From Lichenostomus cassidix (taxonomy: Eukaryota; Chordata; Aves; Passeriformes; Meliphagidae), in assembly GCA_008360975.2 (NCBI GenBank), contig CM039202.1:807345-871344 (forward strand): a stretch of DNA of 64,000 nt, in the 5' to 3' direction. Positions 11,380 to 22,000 of the stretch are shown in pieces. Both the position numbers and the translations under genes were made by a program. Position 1 is the stretch's first letter; every line of letters starts with the position of its first letter. The notes below the pieces were generated by a model. It saw only the letters and a program-made list of their open reading frames with translations, was not told where the DNA came from and searched no databases.

Positions 11380-11720
11380 AGACAACCTTGTCATTTTTTG
11401 AGAGCATCTCAACAGCTCCCTGCTTTTATTTTTTTGGTCACCGCTTATCAAAATTTGCATGGCTAGTTAGTGGGTTAATTTAATTATGAGCAGCGTTTAT
11501 GAACAGCCTGATGGGGGATCTGCAGAGGGCAATAGACTCTGTTCCTGAATTATGAAATTGCACACACTTGCACATCTGGAAGCCGTCATGGGACGGATCT
11601 CTGTCTTGTAAATGCGTGTTGAGTGTTACAATATTTTACTAAGCACTCCCAATCTGTCAAGGTTTACAGGAGAGCAGAGACTGGGAACATTTGGGATCAT
11701 TTGTGGCTTAGAGCCATTAG
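11380..11720. promoter_or_regulatory. Octamer-bearing candidate conserved block
   Basis: A perfect POU octamer ATTTGCAT lies at 11453-11460, followed within 60 bases by GTTAATTTAATTATGAG and a CAGCGTTTATGAAC word (Hox/Cdx-like TTTATG). The sequence continues with a complex, non-repetitive stretch to about 11700. The motif clustering is seen directly; regulatory function is inferred. Confidence 0.3.
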
Positions 11721-11900
11721 CTACTTCCACCCACTTATTGTGACGTTACTAAGAGCAAAATAATCTAAAGAGCAGAAGTTGGCTTGCTCCAGACCTGAGA
11801 TAATAGAAGTGATTTTCACCGAGGGCCCAAAGCAGGGAGCCAGGGGGGCACAGCCTCCTTTGGGGTGATCTGGTGGCACCTCTGTGTGGACTCTGCTCCT

Positions 11901-11937
11901 CAGAGGCCTCTGAAAGAAACTTTGCACGAAGTTTCTT
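11901..11937. other. Adjacent palindrome and short hairpin
   Basis: CAGAGGCCTCTG (11901-11912) is a perfect 12-bp palindrome. One base later AAGAAACTT (11914-11922) pairs perfectly with AAGTTTCTT (11929-11937) across a six-base loop. The two could form neighbouring small cruciforms. Both are short enough to arise by chance. Confidence 0.5.
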
Positions 11938-11999
11938 CGTCTTCTGGAGCCGTGGCTCAGTGAAAAGGTTTGGAACACTTCAAAACTCCATGGAGCTTT

Positions 12000-12310
12000 T
12001 GGCTTCTTGTTAAGCCATTGTGTGTCTGTTTAATTTAAATCCTCATCCAATTATTAAAGAGGGGTGGTTTTTTTTAATGGGTCATTATGATGTGATTTAT
12101 GACATTGGTGTAATTGTCAGAATTACTGTGGGTAATTAAAATATGAAACGATGCTGCCAGAGGCTTCGGTCCCTCTCAGCACCCTCATTAAAAATCAGGA
12201 GCTGACCAAATTATAAATAGGCTGGTTTGCACAAGTTCACAGGGAAAGCTAATTATGAAACTTATCCTTATGCACTCAGAACTCACACCATCAGTCATGC
12301 AAATTCTTCA
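12000..12310. promoter_or_regulatory. AT-rich candidate conserved block with octamer
   Basis: Contains CCAATTATTAAAG, GTCATTATGATGTG, GATTTATGACATTGG, GGGTAATTAAAATATG and a reverse octamer ATGCAAAT at 12297-12304. The density of TAAT and octamer cores in a non-repetitive stretch is typical of developmental enhancers, but no conservation evidence is available here. Confidence 0.3.
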
Positions 12311-13305
12311 GGTGATTATGGCATTGTATAACGTGGGATGGGATTAGTGGGCCCAGGTGGGTGCAACCCCAGGTACAAGGAGCAGAACAACTGTTCCTTG
12401 CAGGGTGAATGGGAATCCCTAAAACTCCTGATGATGGATGTGGGACAAGGGCCTGGAGGAGGGAGAGGTGGAGCATTTTCACACGGAGCAGAGAAAAGAG
12501 GTTGAGGAGCTCAGGGAGAGGCTCTCTGATCTGTAATGAGCAGTCTCAGAGAAACAAGAGAGGCATGGGAACACAGGGAAGGGAGCTCCAGAGAGCAGCT
12601 GGAATAAAGTCTGGATTAGCTGACTGAATTCACCAGGAATGGTGGCTGAACTCACAGGGAGCTGGGTGCCAAAGGCAGTGAGTGGGACACGAACTGAAGG
12701 AAAAGTCCTGTGTGTGAAGGCAGGAAAGGGCTGAGAGGTTTGCTTTCAGTATTCCAAATGTTTTGCTGTCCAGAAGAAAAGAGAATGAAAAATGGAATAG
12801 CTGGAGGCCTATTTGTGAAATCCAACCCAAACTGAACTGGGATGTAAATCCTGATGGACCATATCTTTCATCTGAGTGCTTTTAACTCAAATAAACCTAA
12901 TTAACTGCCTGTGTATTATTAGCCTAACCATCACTGCAACCAGACTGTGGCTCTGAATGTGAGGAGAAGGTCTCAAAAATACAGAGCAGGAACAATGGGA
13001 CTTCCCAACTTAGCAAAAAGTGGAATGCAAAATCTTATCACCCATTCCTAGAGGAGCTTCCCAATGAACATTGGTTCTCAAAACTCCAGTGTCCAAAGTA
13101 TCTGTTCAGGTGCCTCCTTACACTTCCCAAGCTCCAGAAAAGCTATTTGTGTGGTTCAGGAGAAGCTTTTTTTAGAATCCCAGCCCTGAAGTGTCTGAGG
13201 TACCTCCAGGCATCCCCACTTGCCTGTGTCTCTGCAGCCCTGGGAAGTCTGGCTGGCACTGAATGTCCCTTCCACACCTCACCCTGCCTGATCAGCAGCA
13301 GAGCC

Positions 13306-13718
13306 GAGGGAATGTGGGGCTGGGGAGGCTCTGGGGCTTTGCTGTGCCAGGCTCTGCCCCTGCTGAGGGAATGTGGGGCTGGAGAGGCTCTGGGGCTTTG
13401 CTGTGCCAAGCTCTGCTCCTGCTGAGGGAATGTGGGGCTGGGAAAGCTCTGGGGCTTTGCTGTGCCAGGCTCTGCTCCTGCTGAGGGAATGTGGGGCTGG
13501 AGAAGCTCTGGGGCTTTGCTGTGCCAGGCTCTGCTCCTGCTGAGGGAATGTGGGGCTGGAGAGGCTCTGGGGCTTTGCTGTGCCAGGCTCTGCTCCTGCT
13601 GAGGGAATGTGGGGCTGGAGAGGCTCTGGGGCTTTGCTATGCCAGGCTCTGCTCCTGCTGAGGGAATGTGGGGCTGGAGAGGCTCTGGGGCTTTGCTGTG
13701 CCAGGCTCTGCTCCTGCC
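13306..13718. repeat. 59-bp minisatellite, seven copies
   Basis: GAGGGAATGTGGGG starts at 13306, 13365, 13424, 13483, 13542, 13601 and 13660, an exact 59-bp period with only scattered substitutions (for example GGGAAAGC against GGAGAGGC). The unit also holds TCTGGGGCTTTGCTGTGCC. Because 59 is not a multiple of three, the reading frame rotates from copy to copy; the stop-free minus-strand frame across it is a composition effect. Near-identity of the copies suggests recent expansion and likely length polymorphism. Confidence 0.95.
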
Positions 13719-13914
13719 TGCCCTGCAGCCCAGGTGCTGCTCAAAAGCACAAAGTGCTGCTGACAAAGGAGCTGCCCGCTGGAACAACACTGCCTGCACC
13801 TCATCCCGCTCCTTTCTCGAGAACACAGCTTTACACTTGTCCTTCATACAAATAACCCGAGGGTGGGAATTATTCAGAAGGCTCGTGTTTGACACCCCAT
13901 CTGTTCATTTCTGA

Positions 13915-14250
13915 CAGCGATATATAATGTAAGGCTATAAAAACTTGAAAAATAATGCAACATAAAAAGGGATTGACTCGGCTCCAAGAGGCCATAAACG
14001 GTAACAAATACCATTGTATGATTTATTTCATGCTGTAATCTTTACAGTAAGTCATCTTTCAGACATTTCCTTGTGACAGGTTTTAATAATATTAATGCCC
14101 AGAGCAATCCAAATCATCGCCAATAGACATATTTATCAAGCTGCCAATCCAAGTAAATGAAATTCTATAAGCAATAATGTAACATGTTTAAAGGAAGCTA
14201 ATAAAACAAGTCAGGAGAGAAATATTACTGCAAAGTATGCTCTCTCTAAT
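13915..14250. promoter_or_regulatory. AT-rich candidate conserved block after the 59-bp array
   Basis: Complex AT-rich sequence including GATATATAATG, CTATAAAAACTTG, TGATTTATTTCATGC, TTTTAATAATATTAATG, CATATTTATCAAGC and CAATAATGTAACATG. It shows no internal repeat and contrasts with the GC-rich minisatellite immediately upstream. This is one of the longer such blocks in the window; regulatory function is inferred only. Confidence 0.3.
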
Positions 14251-14459
14251 CCAGCCCTGGATTTTATACAGCCAAAATGCAAATCTTTCCCTCCATGATT
14301 TATTGCTCCAAAAATACCGATGACCTTTCCAGGAGCTCTTGCACAGCCCTTCTCACACGTCCCTGCAGCCTGGGAGGAATCCTGCTCAGCTGCCTGGCCC
14401 TGCCCTACCTTGCACTGGGGAGTGATGGGCACCAGCAAAGAGCAGCATCTTAAATCTTA

Positions 14460-15900
14460 AAGATTTATTGAAGACTGACAAGCCTTAACACAGGCTTGGC
14501 AACTCAGCAGGTATTTATGAGCAATTATCCAAGCCCCAGATAAGCCACAATTAACAGGGAGCTAAAACCTGGTTCTTTAACCTGGTTTTCCTCTCGGTGT
14601 GATTCAGTTCTCACTAAGCCAGAGCTGGGCTGAGGGGACTGTGCAGCAGGCCAAGGGCAGGAGCTCAGTGCACAGAGCCATGCTCGCAAACACTCCTTTA
14701 TGCCTCACTAGAAACTTAGCAGGAATGAAAAACAAGAGTCAACAATTCAGCAAAACATACACCATTAAATTTGTCACGCCTTAGGCAAGAATGTGTGGAA
14801 AAGCCATGACTGGTAAAGCAAGTGCATCGATGCAGTGCTTGAGGAGTCCTAAAGGCCTTCAGGAATCCACTTCTGGAGGAGTTTTATGGGTCTGAGGGAT
14901 TTCTGTATTGGTTTGTGATGACTTTGTTCTAATGACACTAATTAAGTTCTTCTGGATGTAAAGATCTGCTCATTGTCAGTGGTGGAGCAAAAAGAGAAAG
15001 GGAGGGATGTGCAAGAATCAGTGCAGAGTGATGGGAAGGTTCCTTCCTCACAACAATCCTGGACTCCAGCAATGCTGGCAAGCCCTGGGCCAGGCATGGT
15101 CTGAGTCTTGCAACAGGCCAAGCCCAGTTCTTCCCCACTACACATTATTGAGGTGCCCCAAATTATGGTTTGGCCACACTTGCCATTGACTGGCCCACAT
15201 CCAAATCTTATCTCAATCTCAGATGCAAATTTCTGTTCAAAAGATGATTGGAATTGGAGTATTTAGCTGGTCCAACGTTCCAATAAATACAGGTGTTTTC
15301 ACAGAAAGGTGGTAAGAGATAATTTCCGAAGCATGGCCTGCTGGATCCCTGTTGGATCCCCCGGAGATGGGAGCTGCTGGGAGCTCTGCTTGCCCCAGCT
15401 CAGGGTGCACTTTGCCTTTGCAAATTAAACGGAGAGAGAGCTGAACTCTCGGAGAGAGAGCTGAACTCTCGCCCTGGTCCCTGCCCCGCCCTGGCAGCAG
15501 GAGGTCAGAGTGAGCGCCTCTGTTTGCAGAGCACCCCGGAGGCAAAGCCTGACCTTCATCTGCAAACGGGCAAATTGGATGCAACTCTTTGTGATTCCAG
15601 TTCTTTGGGATCCGTTTGAGAGCCCTCAGTCACACAGGGCTGCAGCCCCGAAGAGCTGCACTTCACACCTCATTTCACTCTTCCCCACTCCCTTCCCACC
15701 CCTGTGTGCTCCTTCTGCTTTCGCTGAGAGCTCTTGGAGGCAGGAGCTGCCTTTCCCTGTTCAGCGTCGACTAATGGGATCCCAGTCCCAGCAGAAGCCC
15801 CAAGGCATTGCTGTAATACAAATAATAAATACTGCAACTAATAATAACAGCGCTTTCAAATGTGCTCCCCAGGGAAGGGCTGGAAGACCAGTCCCTGGTG
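14460..15900. other. Unique noncoding DNA, no gene seen
   Basis: Mixed-composition sequence with one small perfect duplication at 15431-15470 (listed separately). I see no exon bracketed by convincing splice sites, no RNA gene and no recognisable mobile element. Confidence 0.5.
15431..15470. repeat. Perfect 20-bp tandem duplication
   Basis: GGAGAGAGAGCTGAACTCTC occurs twice head to tail (15431-15450 and 15451-15470) with no mismatch. Each copy also has partly complementary ends (GAGAG and CTCTC), so the pair could fold. Identity of the copies suggests a recent slippage event. Confidence 0.95.
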
Positions 15901-16104
15901 TCATTTAAAACTAAACACCACAAACCAGACCTGTGTGACTGCTGAGAACAGAGAGTCTTTATGATGTGGTGATGGGGGAGAATATTGATGGGGAGAGGAA
16001 CAATTATTCATCTGCATATTTAGCTATTTCTTTAGAGGAATTAAAAATATCTCCTAGTACCTTTTTTGTTCCTCACTGCTAAGCTGCAGCAGAGATCTGA
16101 GGGA

Positions 16105-16122
16105 AAATAAATAAATAAATAA
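16105..16122. repeat. (AAAT)n microsatellite
   Basis: About four and a half AAAT/AATA units in a row within AT-rich DNA. Confidence 0.9.
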
Positions 16123-16364
16123 GAAATATATAATCCCCAAGGTGTAATCCCAGAGTATGGAAACTCACTTCACTTAAATACCTCCCTCTGGCATAATTGA
16201 CTTTTCATGTGCATGTTAATAATGATATTTCAGCAGGTTGTGAGGGCTTGTTCTTCTCCCCCCACCTGCTTTGGTAAATTATGTGATTGGGCATGAGGAG
16301 AGACACATTATAAATCTAATTATGTTTTCGTTTATATTTAACAAGTCAGCACAATCTGGTGGCT

Positions 16365-16383
16365 TGTGTGTGTGTGTGTGTGT
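16365..16383. repeat. (TG)9 microsatellite
   Basis: An uninterrupted run of about nine TG dinucleotides, ending in TGTTTGCTG. Confidence 0.95.
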
Positions 16384-16983
16384 TTGCTGATATTTCCAGC
16401 TGACCCTGGGAGCTGCAGGACAGCAGCCCTGGGCAGAAATTCCCTGTCCTGGTTCTGAGCTGGGCTGGGACCCCTTGGAGTTCTCCCAAATGAATATTGC
16501 CTCTGCTGCCAAAGCACAGGGTGGGCTTGGAGGGAGGGGAGACTTCACTCCTGAAGCCTCTTCTGGCCTACAGCAGCTGCAAATTGCTCATGAGCAGCAA
16601 TGAGGCAAGAAAAGGGCTTGTGCAGGGAATTGGGGTCTGTACAAGAAAGAGGAGTTTGTGCATCTCTTCCCCTCCCGGCGTCCTGCTCATCCCTGCTGGT
16701 CTTGGTGTGGTTTGCCAGTGTCCTGTCACCCTCTCCTGGGGATCTCCAGGGGACAGGAGCAGCTTCCCATCCCTGAGAGCTCAGTCTCAGCCCAGGACAC
16801 CTCTCCCTGCTCTGAATGCAGCAGCTCAGGGCAGGGGGGCTCCCAGGGCCTTCAGGGTGGGGAGGGGGAACACCTCAGTCCTGCAGTGGGGAAAGTGGGG
16901 AAAGGGAGCTCCAAGTGCTCCATGGAAACCTGGCCCTCCACACGGGGAAAAACAGAAGCTGGAGGGCAGGAGGAGTTCATCCC

Positions 16984-17060
16984 CTGTCCTGTGCCATCCT
17001 CATCCTCATCCTCTGTCCTGTGCCATCCTCATCCTCATCCCCTGTCCTGTGCCATCCTCG
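16984..17060. repeat. 29-bp tandem repeat, about 2.6 copies
   Basis: CTGTCCTGTGCCATCC begins at 16984, 17013 and 17042, a 29-bp period, with the remainder of each unit made of CATCCT repeats. The chance frames running through 16497-17204 cross it. It is a short minisatellite. Confidence 0.9.
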
Positions 17061-18100
17061 CAGGCAGTTTGGAGGAGTCCAGAGCACCCCACACCACTTG
17101 AACTGCACCAGATGGAGAGTGGGGGAATGGACCAAAGTGCCCAGAATTCAGCTCTGGTTCACTCTGATCCATCCACAGCCCATGGGATGGCAGTGGCAAG
17201 GTAGGACCCTGGCAGAGATCCTGATCCACCTCAGGCAGCTCCTCTGTCTCCACTAAAACCTGTGCAGAGCTGCAGGTTTGAAAACAACTGCTTTTTATTA
17301 ATGCACATTCCTCCTGAAATGTCATCTTGTCCTTTTAAGATCTGAGATTGCCTTGGAAACGAGGAGAAAGCCGAGCAGGTGGAGGCTCCTGCAGAGTCCC
17401 TGCCTTCCTGGGCATTTCCCGGGACTTTGATCGAGGGCTCTGTGCAGTTCAGGGCAGCCTGCTCTGGGAGGGAGTGGGAGCTTCCTCTGGGACCCCTCAG
17501 CTCCACCCCTGCCGGGAGCTGGGCTGGGGATGGATGCTCAGCAGCTGCTCTGGCTCAGGACGCTCCTGCTCGGAGCCCTGCAGGTGTCAGCACTGCCGCT
17601 TCTCTCTGCCTCTGCCTCTCCATCCTCTGCAGCTGGGAAAGGCTCAGCGATGGGGCTCGGCTGCCATCTGCTGCTCTGGCCTTGCCTTTGCTCAGCCGAG
17701 CTCTGACTCCCAGGGAAAAGCAGAAATTCGAAGCATTTCGAGTGTAATCATAATCAAAAAGATGGGATGCATCATCAGAAAACTCAATATTGTATCAGGG
17801 AAGTAGAGGGCTGTGTATTCCAACCTATCCTTCGAGAGAAATAGGTAATAAGATTACAATTAACAGACATTTATTCAGCTATCTGGGATTTTTTTGGTGG
17901 TGATTTTTCCCTGTTTATATTTGTGCATGTTTGTTTGGGTGTTTTTAATGGGAAACAGATTTTAAGAATTTATCTGAGAAAGGTTTTGAGTTTCTGCAGT
18001 TTGTTCAGTTCTGAGGCTCCTAAGGATTTGGCAGCTTCCCTTCCACACCTGCTCTCCCTGTGCAGATTCACAGCTCAGAGGACAAACAAAGCATCAGTGA
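17060..18100. other. Unique noncoding DNA, no gene seen
   Basis: GC-richer unique sequence passes near 17820 into an AT-rich stretch to about 17960. Several overlapping frames of 90-150 codons occur in the GC-richer part; none has recognisable domains and none is bounded by convincing splice sites. Confidence 0.5.
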
Positions 18101-18103
18101 CTC

Positions 18104-18202
18104 ACATTATTACTACAGATACTGACTCGAATTATTACTACAGGTACTGACTAATTAATTACTGCAGATACTGACTCTGATTATTACTGCAGGTACTGCA
18201 GC
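18104..18202. repeat. 25-bp tandem repeat, four imperfect copies
   Basis: ATTATTACTACAG or its variant ATTATTACTGCAG begins near 18106, 18131, 18154 and 18180, each followed by RTACTG. The spacing is 23-26 bp. The copies differ by single-base changes and small indels, so the array is older than the 59-bp one. Confidence 0.85.
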
Positions 18203-19016
18203 AGCATCTGGAGGTCCCACTTGGAGCAGAGGCACCTCCTCTGTGCCAGCTGCTGTGTAAAACCAGCAAAAATGGAGTTCCTCTCTCTGAAAGGGCCCTG
18301 TGCTGCCTTTCCCCTCTGCTCCCTCCCTCCATCATCCCATTTCCAGGCCCAGGGAAGATTGCTGGAGCTGGGACCTTCTTTTCCACGAGTTCTGAGCAAT
18401 TCCAGCCACTCCTCCTTTCAGCTCAGGGTTCATTCCGCAGTTCTGGGAGAACACCCCAGGTGTTTTCCACAGCAGTTTCCCCTCTGGGTCTGGAGCTTCT
18501 ATTCCCCAGTTTGGTGAAAACGGCCATTTCCTCCTTCAAAGTGGGAGAAGGAATAATTGCACTCAATAGCCTGCATTTTCTGGGTGAATTCTACAGCTTT
18601 TTAGAGATCTATGGCACTTACTTTTAGCCCTTGCTGAACCAGTTCCAGCTTCCCCATTAGGGTGTCTGGTGTTTCATCATTGCAAAGACAGAGTTCTCTG
18701 GCTCAGGACCAGAGAGCAAAAGCTCTGCTGCCAACACTGACAAATTATCCCTTTATGACAATGCTTTAGAGCATTTAGGAGCCTCTGCAAACTCATGTGG
18801 GCAAAAAAAAATGGAGGTGTTTCCTTTCCCAATGAAAATAAACACGCCTGAGCCACCCACAGCAAAGGGCAACAGCATCAGCCCTGCCAGCTCGGCTCTG
18901 CCTGGGAAATATTTGGATTTGAATGAAACAACTCAATGAAATAAAAACTCCAAAAAGCAGCTCAATTTTATACACAGCTTCTGCATTGACAAACTCTGGA
19001 TTTATTTCACCAGAGA

Positions 19017-19092
19017 ACCATGGAGAGTTTTGGGTTGGAAGGGCTCTTAAAGATCATCTTTTTCCAATCCCCTGCACCTTCCACTGGAACAT
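19017..19092 (-). mobile_element. CR1-type LINE, 3'-end fragment
   Basis: The plus strand reads GGGTTGGAAGGGCTCTTAAA then GATCATCT, followed by CCAATCCCCTGCACCTTCCACTGG. This matches the reverse complement of the 3' end of avian CR1 elements, which reads about GGTTGGACTCGATGATCTTAAAGG in the sense direction. The preceding ACCATGGAGAGTTTT is a decayed form of the terminal ATTCTATG-type repeat. Only about 75 bp survive, with no reverse-transcriptase sequence, so it is a heavily truncated, inactive copy. Recognised from knowledge of the family, not from a search. Confidence 0.75.
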
Positions 19093-19099
19093 CACCTGG

Positions 19100-22000
19100 T
19101 ATCTGTTTAATTAATCAAAATAAATTCTGTGAATGAACATCTCTGAGGAGAGGAATCCCAGCCCGGCTCCTCTGAGCAGAGGCTGGCTGTGAAGTCTCCC
19201 ACAGCCACTAGAGGAGAGCAAAAGCCTTTCTGCTGCTCAGCACAAACCTGGCACTGCTCAGGCAGCCTCACAATTCTGCCTGCCTTTAATTAAATCTTCT
19301 GTATCAATTTGGAAATACCTGGGCAACTCGTGGACTGTCAGGCCAGTATTCAGTTTATCAGTTTTGTGTTTTAGCAGGTACTGATGAGGAAAGAGAGAAA
19401 AGGAGGATAAATTTGGGTCACCTTCCTTGCATAGGGTAAAAGGATTTCTGCCTGTCCCCGTTTGGGTGTAAATGACCCCAAAAGACACAACCAAAGAAAT
19501 AAATGAGCCTAAAAGGAGGCTGAGGAGAAGAAAAGCAGGGTGTGGACTGGAAAGGGCACATTGGACACATTTCCAGCCCATTTTTGGGGTGACCAGCAGG
19601 AGGGGTCCTGCTGCCCTGCCCTAAGCACAGATTCAAACCCTGAATGCTAGACAGGGCAGATCATCCCTGATCCCACTGGAGTCTAGAGCCAAAGGAAGCC
19701 ACAAAAAGGAATATTATTAGCTTTGCCAATTCCATCCATAAACCAACACCTCCACTTTCACAGTCACCCTACGAATAGAAAACAAAGATAATCCAGTTTG
19801 GGACTTGGATTCCTGGACTGTTTTGGGGACAGGCTGATTATGCCAACTGATTCCCAAATCCAGCAGCACCAGAGGAGTTCCCAGTTCCAGCGTGTGCAGT
19901 ACAGGATGCAGGGGATGATCAGAGCTGACAGCTCTCCAGGGTGAAGGAGTCAGACTCCTCAGCTGCTGTACTCAGGATGGTGAGGAAGGTAATTACACCA
20001 GATTTAGGAACATGATATCCTGTACAGGACTGCACAGCTGCTACCTGTCTGAATGCTTCCAGCAGCTGATAAAATCATGGGAGAACGCAGTCACTTGGCT
20101 TTCAGAGTTCTCCAGGCAGAAAAAAATGTGACAGGACAAATCTGTTCCCCTGCCAGCAGCACTCTCTGTGTCACTGTTAATATCAATCAGGCAAAGGAGG
20201 AAAGCTCTGGAGTGTCTCATCCCACCTCGTGGTGCTGGGAGCATCTTCAGGATGAGGTTGTGTGGAGTGAACATCTGCCAGGATGAGACAGAATTCCCAG
20301 ATTCCATCGTATCCCAGGAGGGAAAAGTCCCATCAGGGTAACAAGTGCAACAATGCTGATTTCATGGCACTGCCTTTGGCTGTGAACTCCTGTAAGAGCA
20401 TCACGAGTCTCCTGCAGTGACCCAGGGATGCAGCTCCAGGCACAGACAGTTCCTGTTTTCAAAGCACTGCAGCACATGAAGTTCAAACAGAAACCACACC
20501 AAGATCAGGCTGGTTTGTTGCTTGTTGGTAGTGTTGGGTTGCTGTGTGTTTTTTTTCTTTAATCCAGGTCCATTCCTTCTGTTGGAATATTTCACAGATT
20601 TCACTGTTTCAGAGCACAATGTCCCTCTGGACAGCCAGAGTGAGCCCCAGGTGTGCTGCACACTCCAAAGATGGGCTGAGGCTGCTCTAATTATTGAAAC
20701 ACAATTTCCAGGAATGCTGCATTTCAGAATATTCCCCTTTCAAACCCAGATGATCAGAGCTTGGCTTCCCCTTTATTTTCTCAGCTTCAGTGCTTGAAAA
20801 ACGTCAGCAAAGTGAGTCCTGCCTCACTCCAGTGCTCTCAGTTCCCACAAGGGATCTGCTGGTGTGCACAGGTACCACCAAAATCCCTGGAGCTGCCTGA
20901 GGTGTAAATCTCAGCATGAACTGAGGAAAGGCAGCTCAGGGATCCTGTCATGGGGATCTTTCACAGGGCTGGCATCACAAAATGCCTCAGACCCTCAGTG
21001 CAGAGCCAGAGGCAAAGTCCCATCAGCAGCACCTGAACAGCTCCCAGCCCCAGACTGGGAAGGGCAAACAGCAGTGGGGAACAAAACCCATCCATCTCCC
21101 ATAATTACCTTCCCTGCAAGTCTCTGCTCACAGAAAAGCTCTTTGCCATAAGCACTCGCTGCTTTAAAGAAGCTGCAGGGATTTTGGCAGCTCGGGTAAA
21201 GTACACAGTTTAGATTTTAATGAAAACAAGCTTTTATAAAACTTAACAGTAATGGAAATGTTTTTGGGATTTTTCCCGTCTCCTGCTATTGTCATTAATT
21301 TTTCATGAGCATCATTCCACAGCCATCCATGCAACTCTAATTTTACAGCTCACTGTTACTCCACAAGAGTCAGGAAATGACACTTCCCAGGGCTTGATGC
21401 TCCATTCTCTTTTCAAATGAAACTGCTGAACTTCAACTTTCTCTCCAACTCCAGCATTATTTTCCTATTCAATTTATGCTAAATGCTTTTCATCCCAGGG
21501 CTTCTGTAACACTCTCTCCTACACGAGCTGTACAACCCATTGCTGATATCCTGACACTGATCCTGGGCATGGAGCCTGCCCTGGAGGAGGTGTCCAGCCC
21601 TGATCCAAAGGTTGTTCACTGCCTGTTCATGCAGCTTTGCATCAGCAGTTGAGACACAGTAAACACAATGTCCTGAAGGGCTTCAGGCCACATCCTCAGC
21701 TCCTGCTGAGCTCTGACAGCAAAGGTGAGGAACAAATATTGGGAATCAGAAACACAACTGAGTGTCTCCCAGGCCAGCCCAGGTGAACCTCTACCCAAAG
21801 GTGAAACTCTATTCCTGGAAAGAAATCTGTGTAAATAGAATTAACTGCTTGTTTATTCCTCAAAAACCTCACCTTTCTGTTCTGAAGATATTTCTGGATG
21901 TTTGTCAGATTTATAATGCCTTGGGATTAAACACAATATTGGATTGCTCTTGATGTATAATTCTGCTCCTCTGATGATTGAATTCACTTCACTCTGCTGC

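Noticed and set aside
13143..13895. 250-codon minus-strand frame with repeated SAGAEPGIAKPQS-like peptides
   Set aside because: It runs through the 59-bp minisatellite, whose length is not a multiple of three. The peptide repeats only every three units and reflects repeat composition, with no family match.
16497..17204. 235-codon plus-strand frame
   Set aside because: It crosses the 29-bp repeat at 16984-17060 and overlaps two other open frames on the same strand; no family features.
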